Assembly: GCA_035772405.1 (NCBI GenBank)
Contig: JAYKKM010000437.1
Span: 10,471,001 to 10,535,000 of the forward strand
Origin: Chrysogorgia sp. JL179-B06
Taxonomy: Eukaryota; Cnidaria; Anthozoa; Scleralcyonacea; Chrysogorgiidae
DNA: 64,000 bases
Reading direction: 5' to 3'
The notes under the pieces were generated by a model. The model worked only from the letters and a program-made list of their open reading frames with translations. It did not search any database and was not told where the DNA came from. This document shows positions 47,096 through 55,531 of the stretch, piece after piece (position 1 is the first letter of the stretch; each line of letters begins with the position of its first letter). A program made the position numbers and the translations under genes.

Positions 47096-47198
47096 AGTAG
47101 TATAGAAAGTGGGGCTACCAGCACACTTTTCCATTTTTTCATGCTTCGCAATCAAAATGTTAAAAAGTTTGCTGTTAGCCCCACTTTCGAGACTACTA
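47096..47198. repeat. Polinton left terminus with hairpin
   Basis: The first 22 bases (47096-47117, with AAAGTGGGGCTA) are matched at 20 of 22 positions by the reverse complement of 47177-47198 (TAGCCCCACTTT...AGACTACT), over a 59-base loop. This hairpin sits at the very edge of the element. Whether it equals the terminal inverted repeat cannot be tested without the right end. Confidence 0.65.
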
Positions 47199-47257
47199 AA
47201 ACGAGACGAAATAAATTATACTCAAAAATTGTCACACACGTTTCCCAAAATATTTTT

Positions 47258-47494
47258 TCAAGTATTAGTGCGTAGAAGCCGCAACTCTCTTTTACGACTG
47301 GTCATCCTTTTCCCGAGTACAGTACGTTTAAACCTCTCGTCTAGTTTCTTCCGCTCTAGACTACTATTAGCGAATAGTTGTCGTTTCATCTCTCTTACCT
47401 GGTAGATAAATTGGAGGTCTTCGTTTAGTCTCACTATCTTTTCCTCCACTAACTTCTGACGTTCTACACTACTCTTCATGACTACAGTACTCAT
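47258..47494 (-). CDS. Small basic coiled-coil Polinton protein
   Basis: The 78-residue frame is rich in K, R, E and L (KLVEEKIVRLNEDLQFIYQV, RKKLDERFKRT, RKRELRLLRT). It is probably mostly helical. It is the outermost gene of the left arm and reads in the same direction as the capsid and ATPase genes. No family is recognised; a DNA-binding or virion role would be only a guess. Confidence 0.55.
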   Translation of the reverse strand: MSTVVMKSSVERQKLVEEKIVRLNEDLQFIYQVREMKRQLFANSSLERKKLDERFKRTVLGKRMTSRKRELRLLRTNT

Positions 47495-47543
47495 TAAGTT
47501 AGTATGTGCTCATGTCTTTAGGTCGTTTTGTAAGTTATTATGA

Positions 47544-48092
47544 TTAGATAGTACTGTCTCCTTCGTTCGGTTGTTTCCCCTCAGGGGTTTCGTCTCTAGC
47601 CATGTGGCTGAGTACGTGTTTACTAGTTGTCAGTCCACCTGATAACAACCCTAGATAAGGGAGGTAGGGGGATATGTATGATATAATCTTCTCTACATCT
47701 CTTTTAAGTAGTTGATCAGTAATCAACTCTTTTTCGAGCTTTTCAGGTGATTCAATAGCGTTGAACCCTCCTAACGCGTGGGCGAACTTACTTATTAAAA
47801 GATCACATAGGAACGCGTTCGCTTTCTCCATTCTTTTTACCTCCCATTCTTCATAGATCTTGTTGATAACTTTAGATGAGGCCTTTTTGATGTAGGCGAC
47901 GGATTGGTCTATCTCACCGTCTTCTGAGAGTCTTTTTAGTTCGTTTCGTTTATTGTCTACATCAGTTTGCGGAGTGTCGTCAACTTGTGGTGTATCGATT
48001 TGTGGTTCGTCGATAACTTCCTGTTCTGCTTCTTGTATGTCTTCGATGAGTTCGTCAATTGTCTCAGGATTTTTTGTCTTACGTCTTGGCAT
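47544..48092 (-). CDS. Polinton protein next to the ATPase, C-terminal hydrophobic segment
   Basis: The 182-residue frame starts at ATG 48092 and overlaps the 3' end of the ATPase gene by 14 bases. The N-terminal third is acidic (ELIEDIQEAEQEVIDEPQ). The middle is helical and charged, with NKIYEEWEVKRMEKANAFL. A short hydrophobic stretch ISYISPYLPYLGLLSGGLTT lies near residue 140-158. Such a gene placed beside the packaging ATPase and transcribed with it suggests a role in the virion or in assembly. The function is unknown. The upstream motif CCGTATATTATAGAAC precedes the ATG. Confidence 0.7.
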   Translation of the reverse strand: MPRRKTKNPETIDELIEDIQEAEQEVIDEPQIDTPQVDDTPQTDVDNKRNELKRLSEDGEIDQSVAYIKKASSKVINKIYEEWEVKRMEKANAFLCDLLISKFAHALGGFNAIESPEKLEKELITDQLLKRDVEKIISYISPYLPYLGLLSGGLTTSKHVLSHMARDETPEGKQPNEGDSTI

Positions 48093-48717
48093 GTTCTATA
48101 ATATACGGTATGTTTTGTTTTCGCGGAATGACTATTTCGTATGAGTATGGATGTCTTAGAAGTATCTCCAATCTTGCGTACTCGTTGTCTTTCAACTGTT
48201 TTATTATTTTCTGAATTTCCACTTTATCAACTCCGTTGAGATAATCGTCTACAATAATTTTCATATCGTTTCTGTTGGGGTTGTAGAATGTTACTAACTT
48301 CGAGATGTTCTCACGATATGGTTTACTAATTGATGTTAGTTGTTGTGTTATGACTATTGTGGATAGGTTGTAATGTCTAGCACTAAAGGCTAGTTTAACT
48401 AGTTCGCTTGTTCTGTTTTTAACGTCCTGCCCACCAGCACAATCATCTAATATTATTAGTGAGTTGGTACCTTTATAAGTGTCGGTCACATGTTTAAGGA
48501 TTACGTTGACCTTATCTTGCTCACACTGGATAGCGATAAAGTCTGGGTCTCTCAAGTATTTCCACTCTATGTACGTCTTATTCCATTCGAACGTTGGACA
48601 TATAAGAATGACGAAATCGAAGTGATTCATGTAGTCTTTCTCTATCATGTCCAAGAGGTAGTACGTTTTACCGCAGGCTGTCATGCCAACAATCAGCATG
48701 TTAAAAGGTGTTTTCAT
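48079..48717 (-). CDS. FtsK/HerA-type genome-packaging ATPase
   Basis: The 212-residue protein has Walker A GMTACGKT (residues 11-18) and Walker B SLIILDDCAGG (about residues 84-94). A conserved ARHYNLSTIVITQQLTSISK stretch matches the sensor/arginine region of the A32-like ATPase family. These enzymes pump DNA into capsids of Polintons, adintoviruses, virophages and large DNA viruses. The length is normal for Polintons. The ATG (48717) directly follows CATATAGTATTCTAT. The gene ends inside the next gene's start. A partial copy lies outside the element at 46061-46404. Confidence 0.93.
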   Translation of the reverse strand: MKTPFNMLIVGMTACGKTYYLLDMIEKDYMNHFDFVILICPTFEWNKTYIEWKYLRDPDFIAIQCEQDKVNVILKHVTDTYKGTNSLIILDDCAGGQDVKNRTSELVKLAFSARHYNLSTIVITQQLTSISKPYRENISKLVTFYNPNRNDMKIIVDDYLNGVDKVEIQKIIKQLKDNEYARLEILLRHPYSYEIVIPRKQNIPYIIEHAKT

Positions 48718-48733
48718 ATAGAATACTATATGT

Positions 48734-48964
48734 TTAGTACTGGATTGATTGTAGATCGTTGTTGATGAAGTTTACGAGACCATCGGAGAGCACGAATATT
48801 CTGCACATAACGTTCGCTGTTGTGGCTTCTTTATTGATTTCCATCAATATTCCTGACTGAGTGTTCACGATCCTTTTTCCAGTTGCAACTTTCACGTTAT
48901 CTTCGATAGATCTAAGGTCAACAACTAAAGCGAAACCGTCTTTGTAAAACTTTTGAACAGTCAT
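48734..48964 (-). pseudogene. Major capsid protein, C-terminal segment
   Basis: The 76-codon frame (VQKFYKDGFALVVDLRSIED, VMCRIFVLSDGLVNFIN, ending QSIQY) corresponds to the end of Polinton major capsid proteins, where a DLR block and an FV(V/L)SD block are conserved. It is separated from the preceding capsid segment (48979-49491) by a frame change near 48968-48979. It is likely part of the second jelly roll. Confidence 0.75.
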
Positions 48965-48978
48965 ATGCTGGTCGGAGT

Positions 48979-49491
48979 CTATAGTCCTTGTCCGAATAGT
49001 CTTTTCGCTTCTCCCCAGAGTCTTGATTTTGGTATTCCTTGGCTGTATACCATGTTTGGTACACCTTCAATAGTGAGTTTCACCGACTCTATGTTTGGGT
49101 AGACGAACACCTCGCTGTCAGTTCTTATCTTATTCGTGAAGAGTAGAACGACGGCTTTCATTGATTTTCTTGGTAGGTTAATGTTCTCGTTTACGAATGT
49201 GATTCCCTTATCCCACTCCACAGTCTTCATTAGTGTGATGTGTTCGTATGATAGAGACCTTCCGGACGCGTATAGAGATGATACTTCATCAGCAATCTCT
49301 TGATTCTCGATAGTTTCGTACTCCAACTCGAGGTTCTCTAACGTATAGCCAGCCACAGCTGATCCAGATTGAGCCACCATAATATCAGACGCTTTTGGGA
49401 GTGTGATTATATACCTGAAATTGTTGTTCATGTTGTATGGTGCGTATAGACCATGGTCTTCTAGAATCTTGTCGATTTGAACCTTTTGTTT
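48979..49491 (-). pseudogene. Major capsid protein, central/C-terminal segment
   Basis: The frame carries KILEDHGLYAPYNMNNNFRY, LENLELEYETIENQEIADEV, SSLYASGRSLSYEHI, RKSMKAVVLLFTN and GVPNMVYSQGIPKSRLWGEA, the phrases of the second half of Polinton-type double-jelly-roll capsid proteins. It is cut on its N-terminal side by a LINE (49492-50537) and ends by a frame change at 48979. With the N-terminal 50 codons at 50539-50688, about a hundred or more residues of the usual protein are missing. The gene is broken and could not form capsids. Confidence 0.82.
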
Positions 49492-50537
49492 GAATGAATG
49501 AAACACTTTTATTTGACAAGGGTAGCCCCTTCAGTTACAAAAAGTAGCTGTTATCAATGGGAGCCCTTAGATAATACAAATAAATACAAATAGTTAAATT
49601 ACAAAACATATGCTAATAATATTACTTACATACTAAATATTTTTACTCAAGTCTCTAAATCGCGATTGAAATTTGTTATAGACTGTACATCCATTAAAAT
49701 AAAAACCACGTTTTGCGATTTCAGTTCGCACCCTAGGTAGGTGCAAAAGATGGCTTTGTCTGGTTACACGCTTTGAAATACTACTATTAAATCGAAAATA
49801 GTTAATAAAAAATTGAGGACATTGGTTATTTATACATTTATCTACTAATTTAAAAATATGGTGTTCACGTCTGCAGAAAAGAGTATCCCATTTTAAGTAA
49901 TCTAGGGCGCTGTTGCTATCAGAGGATTTACAAACGGTACGAGCTGCGCGTCTTTGTAACCTTTCCAAATCTTTACCATTCACCTCACCGCAACAATGGT
50001 AAACAGTGTCACAGTAATCCAAAATTGGACGTATGAATGATACATAAATAACATTTGCACAGTGCACTGTTAAATTAGGTCTAATACGACCCAACATACC
50101 AACCCTTTTTCCAGCCTTAACCAGAATATATTTGACATGAGCATTCCAATTAACATTTTCATCAAATACGATACCAAGGTAATGAAATTCAGAAACGTAC
50201 TTGATGATGTGACCATTTATCTGTATATCAAAATTATCAACATTCTTCAGTTTTGCAGGTGTTCCAAATAGCATGGCTTCAGTTTTGGAAACATTCAAAA
50301 ACAGGTCATTCTTCATAAGCCAGGAGTCAATAACATTTAAGTCGTCATTAAGTTTATTCTGGATTTTTGAAGCATCTGGGTCGGAGAAGAACAATACAGT
50401 ATCATCTGCATAAAGCAGAATGTTACAGCATTGAATTTCGTCAGGAAGGTCATTGATATGTAATACAAAAAGAAGTGGGCCCAGGATTGACCCCTGAGGA
50501 ACGCCAATAGTCACATGTTCTTTTCTTGAAAGACTAC
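49492..50537 (-). mobile_element. 5'-truncated LINE inserted in the capsid gene
   Basis: On the minus strand the insert opens at RT motif B (HVTIGVPQGSILGPLLFVLH) and includes catalytic LLYADDTVLFF. It continues with WLMKNDLFLNVSKTEAMLFG, HYLGIVFDENVNWNAHV, YCDTVYHCCGEV and LERLQRRAARTVC to a stop near 49633. A 3' UTR ending in AATAAAAGTG and TTCATTCA repeats follows. The flanks share a ten-base word (CCTTTTGTTT at 49482-49491; CCTTTGTTTT at 50538-50547), a possible target duplication. The first 50 codons of the capsid gene read in frame into the RT. Confidence 0.85.
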
Positions 50538-50538
50538 C

Positions 50539-50688
50539 CTTTGTTTTCGGGATGTCGATGTATAACTCTTCCCCTGGATTGGCTTTGTTGGGGTTTAGCG
50601 TTACAACATTACGGGCTCTTATGCCTTTGATAGTAGAAATTTCGCGACGTCTATATCCAGGAAGCAACTCTTTCTCGTTAGTATTCAT
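50539..50688 (-). pseudogene. Major capsid protein, N-terminal 50 codons
   Basis: From ATG 50688 the frame reads ELLPGYRRREISTIKGIRAR and NPGEELYIDIPK, the start of a Polinton-type capsid protein. It then passes without a stop into the LINE RT frame. The ATG is preceded at 2-15 bases by TATAATATATAGT. Translation would give a capsid-RT chimera of 351 residues, without capsid function. Confidence 0.75.
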
Positions 50689-50710
50689 ACTATATATTAT
50701 AACACATGTT

Positions 50711-52156
50711 TTATTTCCTCTGTTTGTACTGATCGTAGACGAACCAAGCTAGTGCTATCGCTAGGATCCACAAATTAGACGCTAGCCAAGATATACCTGC
50801 AGCTCCCCACTTTAACGCAGTCGCCACCACGTTTAGCAGTCCAGCCAGTAGAGGGCCAGCCTTTGTGGCTAGATTAGCTATAGCTTTCCCTAGTTTTCCA
50901 AGTGCTTGACCACCTTTGAAGACTACGCTTCTAGCGGATATTATAATCGTGGTGATGAAAGAGGCTATGGTTATTCCTAAAGCCGAAGTGCCTAACCAAT
51001 TTTCTCTAAACCACTCCTTTATTTTTTGTAACCGAGTGATGTCCTCTTCTTGTTGTTCTCTAACCTCCTCACGTTCCAATTGTTCTAAGGTTCGGTCCCT
51101 AGCTATCTTGAGACCTGTCGATCGCTCATACAATTCTGTCCTCTTTACGGAACCGTATTTCTCTCTATTCATATCGTCTGCGGTCTTGTCAATAGCGTCC
51201 TGAAAATGGTCGGCTTGAATTTTTAGAAATTGTGGTCTAGTGCTTGGATCGATTGTATCACTTGAGTTTAGGACACCTCGTAGCTCACTATTTTCTTTTT
51301 CTGTTAACCCAAATACATTATTGTCGATCACTTCTGTTTCAATTACTGGAAAGTTACTCGAAACTGTGATGTCTTCGTTTTCTGTAACGTTAGTTGTGGT
51401 GTCTCCTGTAACGTTAGTTGAGGTGTTTCCTGTAACGTTAGTTGAGGTGTCAGGTATTTGTTCAACTAACTTCTTGAACTGCTCAATCGCACTTTTACTT
51501 CTACTGTCTTTACTGTAGATCAAACCATTTTTTCCAAGTTTTAGAATTAGTTTAGGTTTCAAATACTCACCGGCTTCGTTTATCGGTTTGAAAAGAATAG
51601 ATTTTGAGGTAGTCACGTATGACCTACATGTATTAACTATATCCCTTGATATATCATCATTACCGAGTCTTTTGCTATACAGTTTACGTATTTTCAAACC
51701 TATTAGATCAGTTCTTTTTATACCATTTCTTACCAACTTTTTGTTGAGTTCGTTTAGTTTTTTCAGTCTTCTTTCGATTTCGATAGCGTCTTCGAAAGCT
51801 AAATTAAAACTCTCGTCGTGGACGTCACCATATGTAACCGGTTCATCAAGCACTACTGCTGGGGCATTAGTGGTGGTTCCTTTACTAGTTATTAACACTG
51901 TTCCGTCGTCGTTGTCTATGAATGACGTCTCCGCATGTGTGACTCTGTTTTGTACTCTGCGATCTATAACTCTATTCTCTATCTCTTGTTTCACCCTGTC
52001 GATTCTGCTATGTATGCTAATAAGTTCTTGTCCTGTCTCATCTTCTGTGATTATATTATTGAGCATGTCGAACTCTTCTTCTAACTTTTCGTCCGTATAA
52101 TTGACAAACTCTTCACGATTTTTCATTCCGATTTCATCGAACCCTCCTTCAGTCAT
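50711..52156 (-). CDS. Polinton membrane-anchored protein (unknown, conserved type)
   Basis: The 481-residue protein has a long acidic, helical N-terminal half (EEFDMLNNIITEDETGQELI, RRLKKLNELNKKLVRNGIKR). It has a tandem of STNVTG/TTNVTE near residues 238-258. The C-terminal third is hydrophobic, with ALGITIASFITTIIISARSV and WLASNLWILAIALAWFVYDQ, ending in the basic tail YKQRK. Two or more membrane helices are expected. Its place between the capsid and integrase genes, in the same direction, suggests a structural or virion-membrane role, but no enzymatic motif is visible. The frame is intact. TAGTATATA lies just before the ATG. Confidence 0.75.
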   Translation of the reverse strand: MTEGGFDEIGMKNREEFVNYTDEKLEEEFDMLNNIITEDETGQELISIHSRIDRVKQEIENRVIDRRVQNRVTHAETSFIDNDDGTVLITSKGTTTNAPAVVLDEPVTYGDVHDESFNLAFEDAIEIERRLKKLNELNKKLVRNGIKRTDLIGLKIRKLYSKRLGNDDISRDIVNTCRSYVTTSKSILFKPINEAGEYLKPKLILKLGKNGLIYSKDSRSKSAIEQFKKLVEQIPDTSTNVTGNTSTNVTGDTTTNVTENEDITVSSNFPVIETEVIDNNVFGLTEKENSELRGVLNSSDTIDPSTRPQFLKIQADHFQDAIDKTADDMNREKYGSVKRTELYERSTGLKIARDRTLEQLEREEVREQQEEDITRLQKIKEWFRENWLGTSALGITIASFITTIIISARSVVFKGGQALGKLGKAIANLATKAGPLLAGLLNVVATALKWGAAGISWLASNLWILAIALAWFVYDQYKQRK

Positions 52157-52162
52157 TATATA

Positions 52163-53248
52163 CTACTCGATGTTTTGAATATCGCTTTCTGGTATCCATG
52201 AGTTGTGTTTACTGTCATAGCCAAGCCACTTGACTAAGACCATTTTCTTACCTCCCACCTTCTTTCTCTTCAGTATCTTCTCAACTTTATATACATCGTC
52301 TTTTTTATCAACAGCTGATAGCTCTTCCTCATAGAACTTACCAGTGATAGGTTCCCCTTCATGGTCCTCTATCTCGTACACGGTAGGGTCACCACGCACA
52401 ACCTTTGATACTTTGAATAGCTCCTCGGTGAAGTTAGCCTCGTACCCCTTTGCGAATATGCTCTTGTACTTTGATATCCTGACAGTATCACCTACTTTAA
52501 ACTTTGGCAGTGGGTAGTCACCGAAATGGTGTCCAAACAATGTCGTCCATATTTCGTTTTCGTTTTTCTTACTAACGTCTTTAGGTTTCATTAGAATAGT
52601 ACTGTGTTTGGTATTATTGTAATTCTCAACGAGCTGGTCTAAAATGTCTATCCACTTGTACGTTCCTTTACTGTAGAAGTACTTCCACATAGACGCCTTG
52701 AGTGTTCTGTTGAACCGTTCCACGACTGCTGCCTTTTTATCAGAGTTCGTGCTGAAGTACTTTACGTTGTGTTTATCCAACAGATCCTTCACACCAACGT
52801 TGTAGAATTCCTTACCGTCGTCGAACTGAACCAGCTTTGGATACTCACCAAATCTAACCTTAGCCTTCTCCAGTAACTTTGCGACAGCCTTAGTCATGTT
52901 TTCTGTGTCTTTCCTGTAGACAGGTATGGTAAACGCATACCTACTAAGGATCTCAGTGGCTGTTAGTATCCAGTAGTACCCATTGTTCTTGTGCTTGTAC
53001 TTGCCCATATCGACCAAGTCCATCTGTATCTGCTCACCTAGATAGTCAACAAATGTTTTTCTACACTTGTGTTTCTTAACAACTGGTTTGTACCTAGTGT
53101 ACGTGTCTTGAGATTTTAGCCAATCCTTTATCTTTACCCTACTAACGTTTAGACCGTCTTCTTGTGCCTTTTGGTACAGCCTCTCAGCAGACTGGTAACC
53201 AGTTGATGGGTTGTAGTAAATATCTCTTAGTTCTTGCTCCATATACAC
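52163..53248 (-). CDS. Retroviral-type (DDE) integrase with chromodomain
   Basis: The 361-residue protein shows the rve core: D77 in EQIQMDLVD, D143 in QFDDGKEF and E177 in KKAAVVERFNRTLK, giving D-D-35-E spacing. The N-terminal ~60 residues form a helical DNA-binding region. An SH3-like basic part (FKVGDTVRISK, about 250-310) follows. A chromodomain closes the protein (VYKVEKILKRKKVGGKKMVL, VKWLGYDSKHNSWIPESDI; 319-357). The enzyme cuts and joins the element ends to host DNA; the chromodomain may guide it to histone marks. All three catalytic residues are present and the frame is intact. The stop nearly touches the next gene and the start is 1 bp from the minor capsid gene's stop. Confidence 0.94.
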   Translation of the reverse strand: MYMEQELRDIYYNPSTGYQSAERLYQKAQEDGLNVSRVKIKDWLKSQDTYTRYKPVVKKHKCRKTFVDYLGEQIQMDLVDMGKYKHKNNGYYWILTATEILSRYAFTIPVYRKDTENMTKAVAKLLEKAKVRFGEYPKLVQFDDGKEFYNVGVKDLLDKHNVKYFSTNSDKKAAVVERFNRTLKASMWKYFYSKGTYKWIDILDQLVENYNNTKHSTILMKPKDVSKKNENEIWTTLFGHHFGDYPLPKFKVGDTVRISKYKSIFAKGYEANFTEELFKVSKVVRGDPTVYEIEDHEGEPITGKFYEEELSAVDKKDDVYKVEKILKRKKVGGKKMVLVKWLGYDSKHNSWIPESDIQNIE

Positions 53249-53892
53249 TACATGATGTGTAAATCTAACAACACCTCACCAACGTTAATACTGTTATCGT
53301 CCTGATCTGTAATGTTGAACTCTAGCTGGTTGATGACTCCTTTGTTTATTGGGATTTTCGACCCAACACCAACATGTTGTACAGAGCCCTTTAATGTCTG
53401 TGTGCTAGTTATTGGCAGTACTGTGATACAACCACTTTTGCTACCATTAACTATGTTCTTAGATCTGTCCACAACATTAGATGTTACTTGTATGTATTTC
53501 AGTCCTCTGTTAACGTTAACAACGTTGGGACTGGTTTTTGTGGTGGCTATTGTAGTGGTTTCGTCAAACCCTAAAAGTTGTCCAAATTTAAACAGTTCTA
53601 TTTGTTGATCAGTTGTGATCGTACACGTCGAGTCATATCTGTTAGCTACTAGCTTGACGTCTCCTAACTCTTTCAAGTCGTCGGCGATCATTTTAAAGGT
53701 GTGGTACCCAGGACTAAAAACGTGGTCACTACTGTCGTAAGTTATCTTGTTGTTATCTGTGGTTACGTTAACGTAATCCCAAAAGATGGTTGCCTCCTTC
53801 ACTAGTAAGTGAGGGTCTAAGTTAGTTGCTAGAGTTGACTCTGGTAGGTCTACAGTTTTCGTTGAACCACTAATCAATACTACCACTCTCAT
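53248..53892 (-). CDS. Probable minor capsid (penton-type) protein
   Basis: The 214-residue frame is rich in beta-forming residues and N/T/D. It ends in VINQLEFNITDQDDNSINVG followed by EVLLDLHIM, a C-terminal block like that of Polinton minor capsid (single jelly roll) proteins. A YHTFKMIADDLKEL segment and LGFDETTTIATTKTSPNVVN lie in the middle. Its place between integrase and the divergent plus-strand block fits a virion gene. The identification rests on pattern and context; a structure comparison would settle it. The start is preceded by CCGTACGTTAT, the mirror of the divergent promoter. Confidence 0.5.
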   Translation of the reverse strand: MRVVVLISGSTKTVDLPESTLATNLDPHLLVKEATIFWDYVNVTTDNNKITYDSSDHVFSPGYHTFKMIADDLKELGDVKLVANRYDSTCTITTDQQIELFKFGQLLGFDETTTIATTKTSPNVVNVNRGLKYIQVTSNVVDRSKNIVNGSKSGCITVLPITSTQTLKGSVQHVGVGSKIPINKGVINQLEFNITDQDDNSINVGEVLLDLHIM

Positions 53893-53909
53893 ATAACGTA
53901 CGGTATGTT
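53893..53909. promoter_or_regulatory. Divergent promoter between left and right gene blocks
   Basis: Only 17 bases separate the minus-strand ATG (53892) and the plus-strand ATG (53910). They contain ATAACGTACGGTATGTT, an AT-rich, partly palindromic word (CGTACG centre). Both gene blocks start here, so it probably acts as a bidirectional start region. This is inferred from position only. Confidence 0.45.
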
Positions 53910-55527
53910 ATGATGGATGCTTTCAAAAGAAAGTATCCTTATGCTGACAAGAATAGGTTTTTTCTTGACGTTGACGACAATATGCATATGCATATATTCT
54001 TCGTGACGAAAACTAATATTGGTGACGTTAGTGTAGACTCAAGTAGGTTTAAGAGTAATCCGGAGTATACTAAGTATCTAACGATAAACAAACCAATGAT
54101 AGTTAACCAGAAAGAGATAGCTAACGCCGTACGTGTGGCTAAGCTGAATCTAGTGAAAAAGTACCCTCACATCACTTTGAGCAAGTTTGAGTTCGATCCA
54201 ACTGTCTCACAAGATGGTGAGGTTAATGGTGTTGACATATATTTCAGAAACAACGACATCATAAGCACTAACATAACTAGTGATACCTTCAAAAACGACA
54301 AGAGTATGTGGGTTTGGTTACACAACAACAAGTCTCCAAAAGGTCACGACGACAAGTTTCCAGAAATATGGCTATCTGGTGGAACTATCCAACCATTATC
54401 AAAAGGTCACAAGAACCACTGGGGACTTTGGGATGGCTATCCAACGGAAAACGTGTTGAACTACCCAGTGAATAACTTTAGAGTCTTCGTTAATCGAAAG
54501 AGCTACTTTCTCTCAAAGCTACCAATATTACAAATCACCACTTCAAAGACAAAGTCAAAGTGGGACGACAACGAGAGCTACTATAGAGTCGTGTTCGCAA
54601 CATATTGCGCAAGTTTCTGTTGTGGAGTGTCGTTACAACACTTATCACCGTCGCAAGAAGTTCACCCTGTTATCACAAGTGTGATGAGGTTCCATCTGTA
54701 CTTTACCATCAGAAGACTTCTCAGAAGGATGGAAGGTGGTGAGAGTATGAGATCGATAAGTAGAGAGTTTGATGCTGGAGAATTGTATGGTAGGACAGAC
54801 AAGATTCCTAAAAAACATTACTACCAGGGTAAAGTCCTTGCTGATGGTACAACAGGTGAGGAGAGAGTCTTCACGATTAACGACGTTAAGAACGACTACA
54901 AACGATACGTTCCTCTGGTGTCGAACGGTTTCACCAACATTGGGAGACAATACCTAAATCAGTCCATAGAGGCCTTTGTTTACTCCACACTTGGTGCACA
55001 AGCGAGGACACGTGTGTCAGTCGTTGGTGATTCTGCAGGCAGTCTAGAGACTCAACAAGAGTTCCGCAAGTTTGGTGGAGGACAGTGTTATAAACTACGA
55101 CGTTTCAACGTGGATTCTCAACATGAACAAGTCGATTAAAGACACTAACGTTGTCCAAAACCTTGCACTGTCACCGTCTACGTGGTTAATGCCGAGTAAC
55201 GTTGTAATCCTCAAGAACAAAATCGCTGGGTACAACAACCTATTGAAGACTGCCACGCAGAGTATGAAGTTTGGAGTAAACAGTGGGTTAAACTACACAG
55301 AAACGACGGAGGTTAAGAAAGTTCACCAAGAAGAGACACTTGGTAAACCAAAGGTGACACACCGTCTGACATCAAACGTGACACATCAGGAGACACTCGA
55401 CAAATCGAAGGTGACACACCGTCTGGAGGCATCAAAGGCGTCACCAGGTGATAACACGACAGAGTTGGGGTTAGTTCTAGTGGTTTCGGCTGTATCTGGC
55501 TATTTAGTGAGCAAATATGTGTTATAA
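53910..55527 (+). pseudogene. Large Polinton protein of unknown function, one frameshift
   Basis: The first frame (53910-55139, 409 codons) and the second (55072-55527, 151 codons) belong to one gene. The switch is explained by one surplus G near 55071-55080 (TTTGGTGGAGG). The N-terminal part has KRKYPYADKNRFFLDVDDNM and the middle WGLWDGYPTENVLNYPVNNF, VVFATYCASFCCGVSLQHLS and FHLYFTIRRLLRRMEGGESM. The C-terminus has a short tandem (KVTHRL repeated) and a hydrophobic end LVLVVSAVSGYLVSKYVL, a likely tail anchor. No known domain is recognised. As the first gene of the plus-strand block it may be a virion protein. The shift may be a real mutation or a sequencing error. Confidence 0.6.
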
Positions 55528-55531
55528 CATA

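Noticed and set aside
51240..52100. Plus-strand frames (92, 95 and 170 codons) opposite the 481-residue Polinton gene
   Set aside because: They are antisense shadows of a clearly better minus-strand gene.
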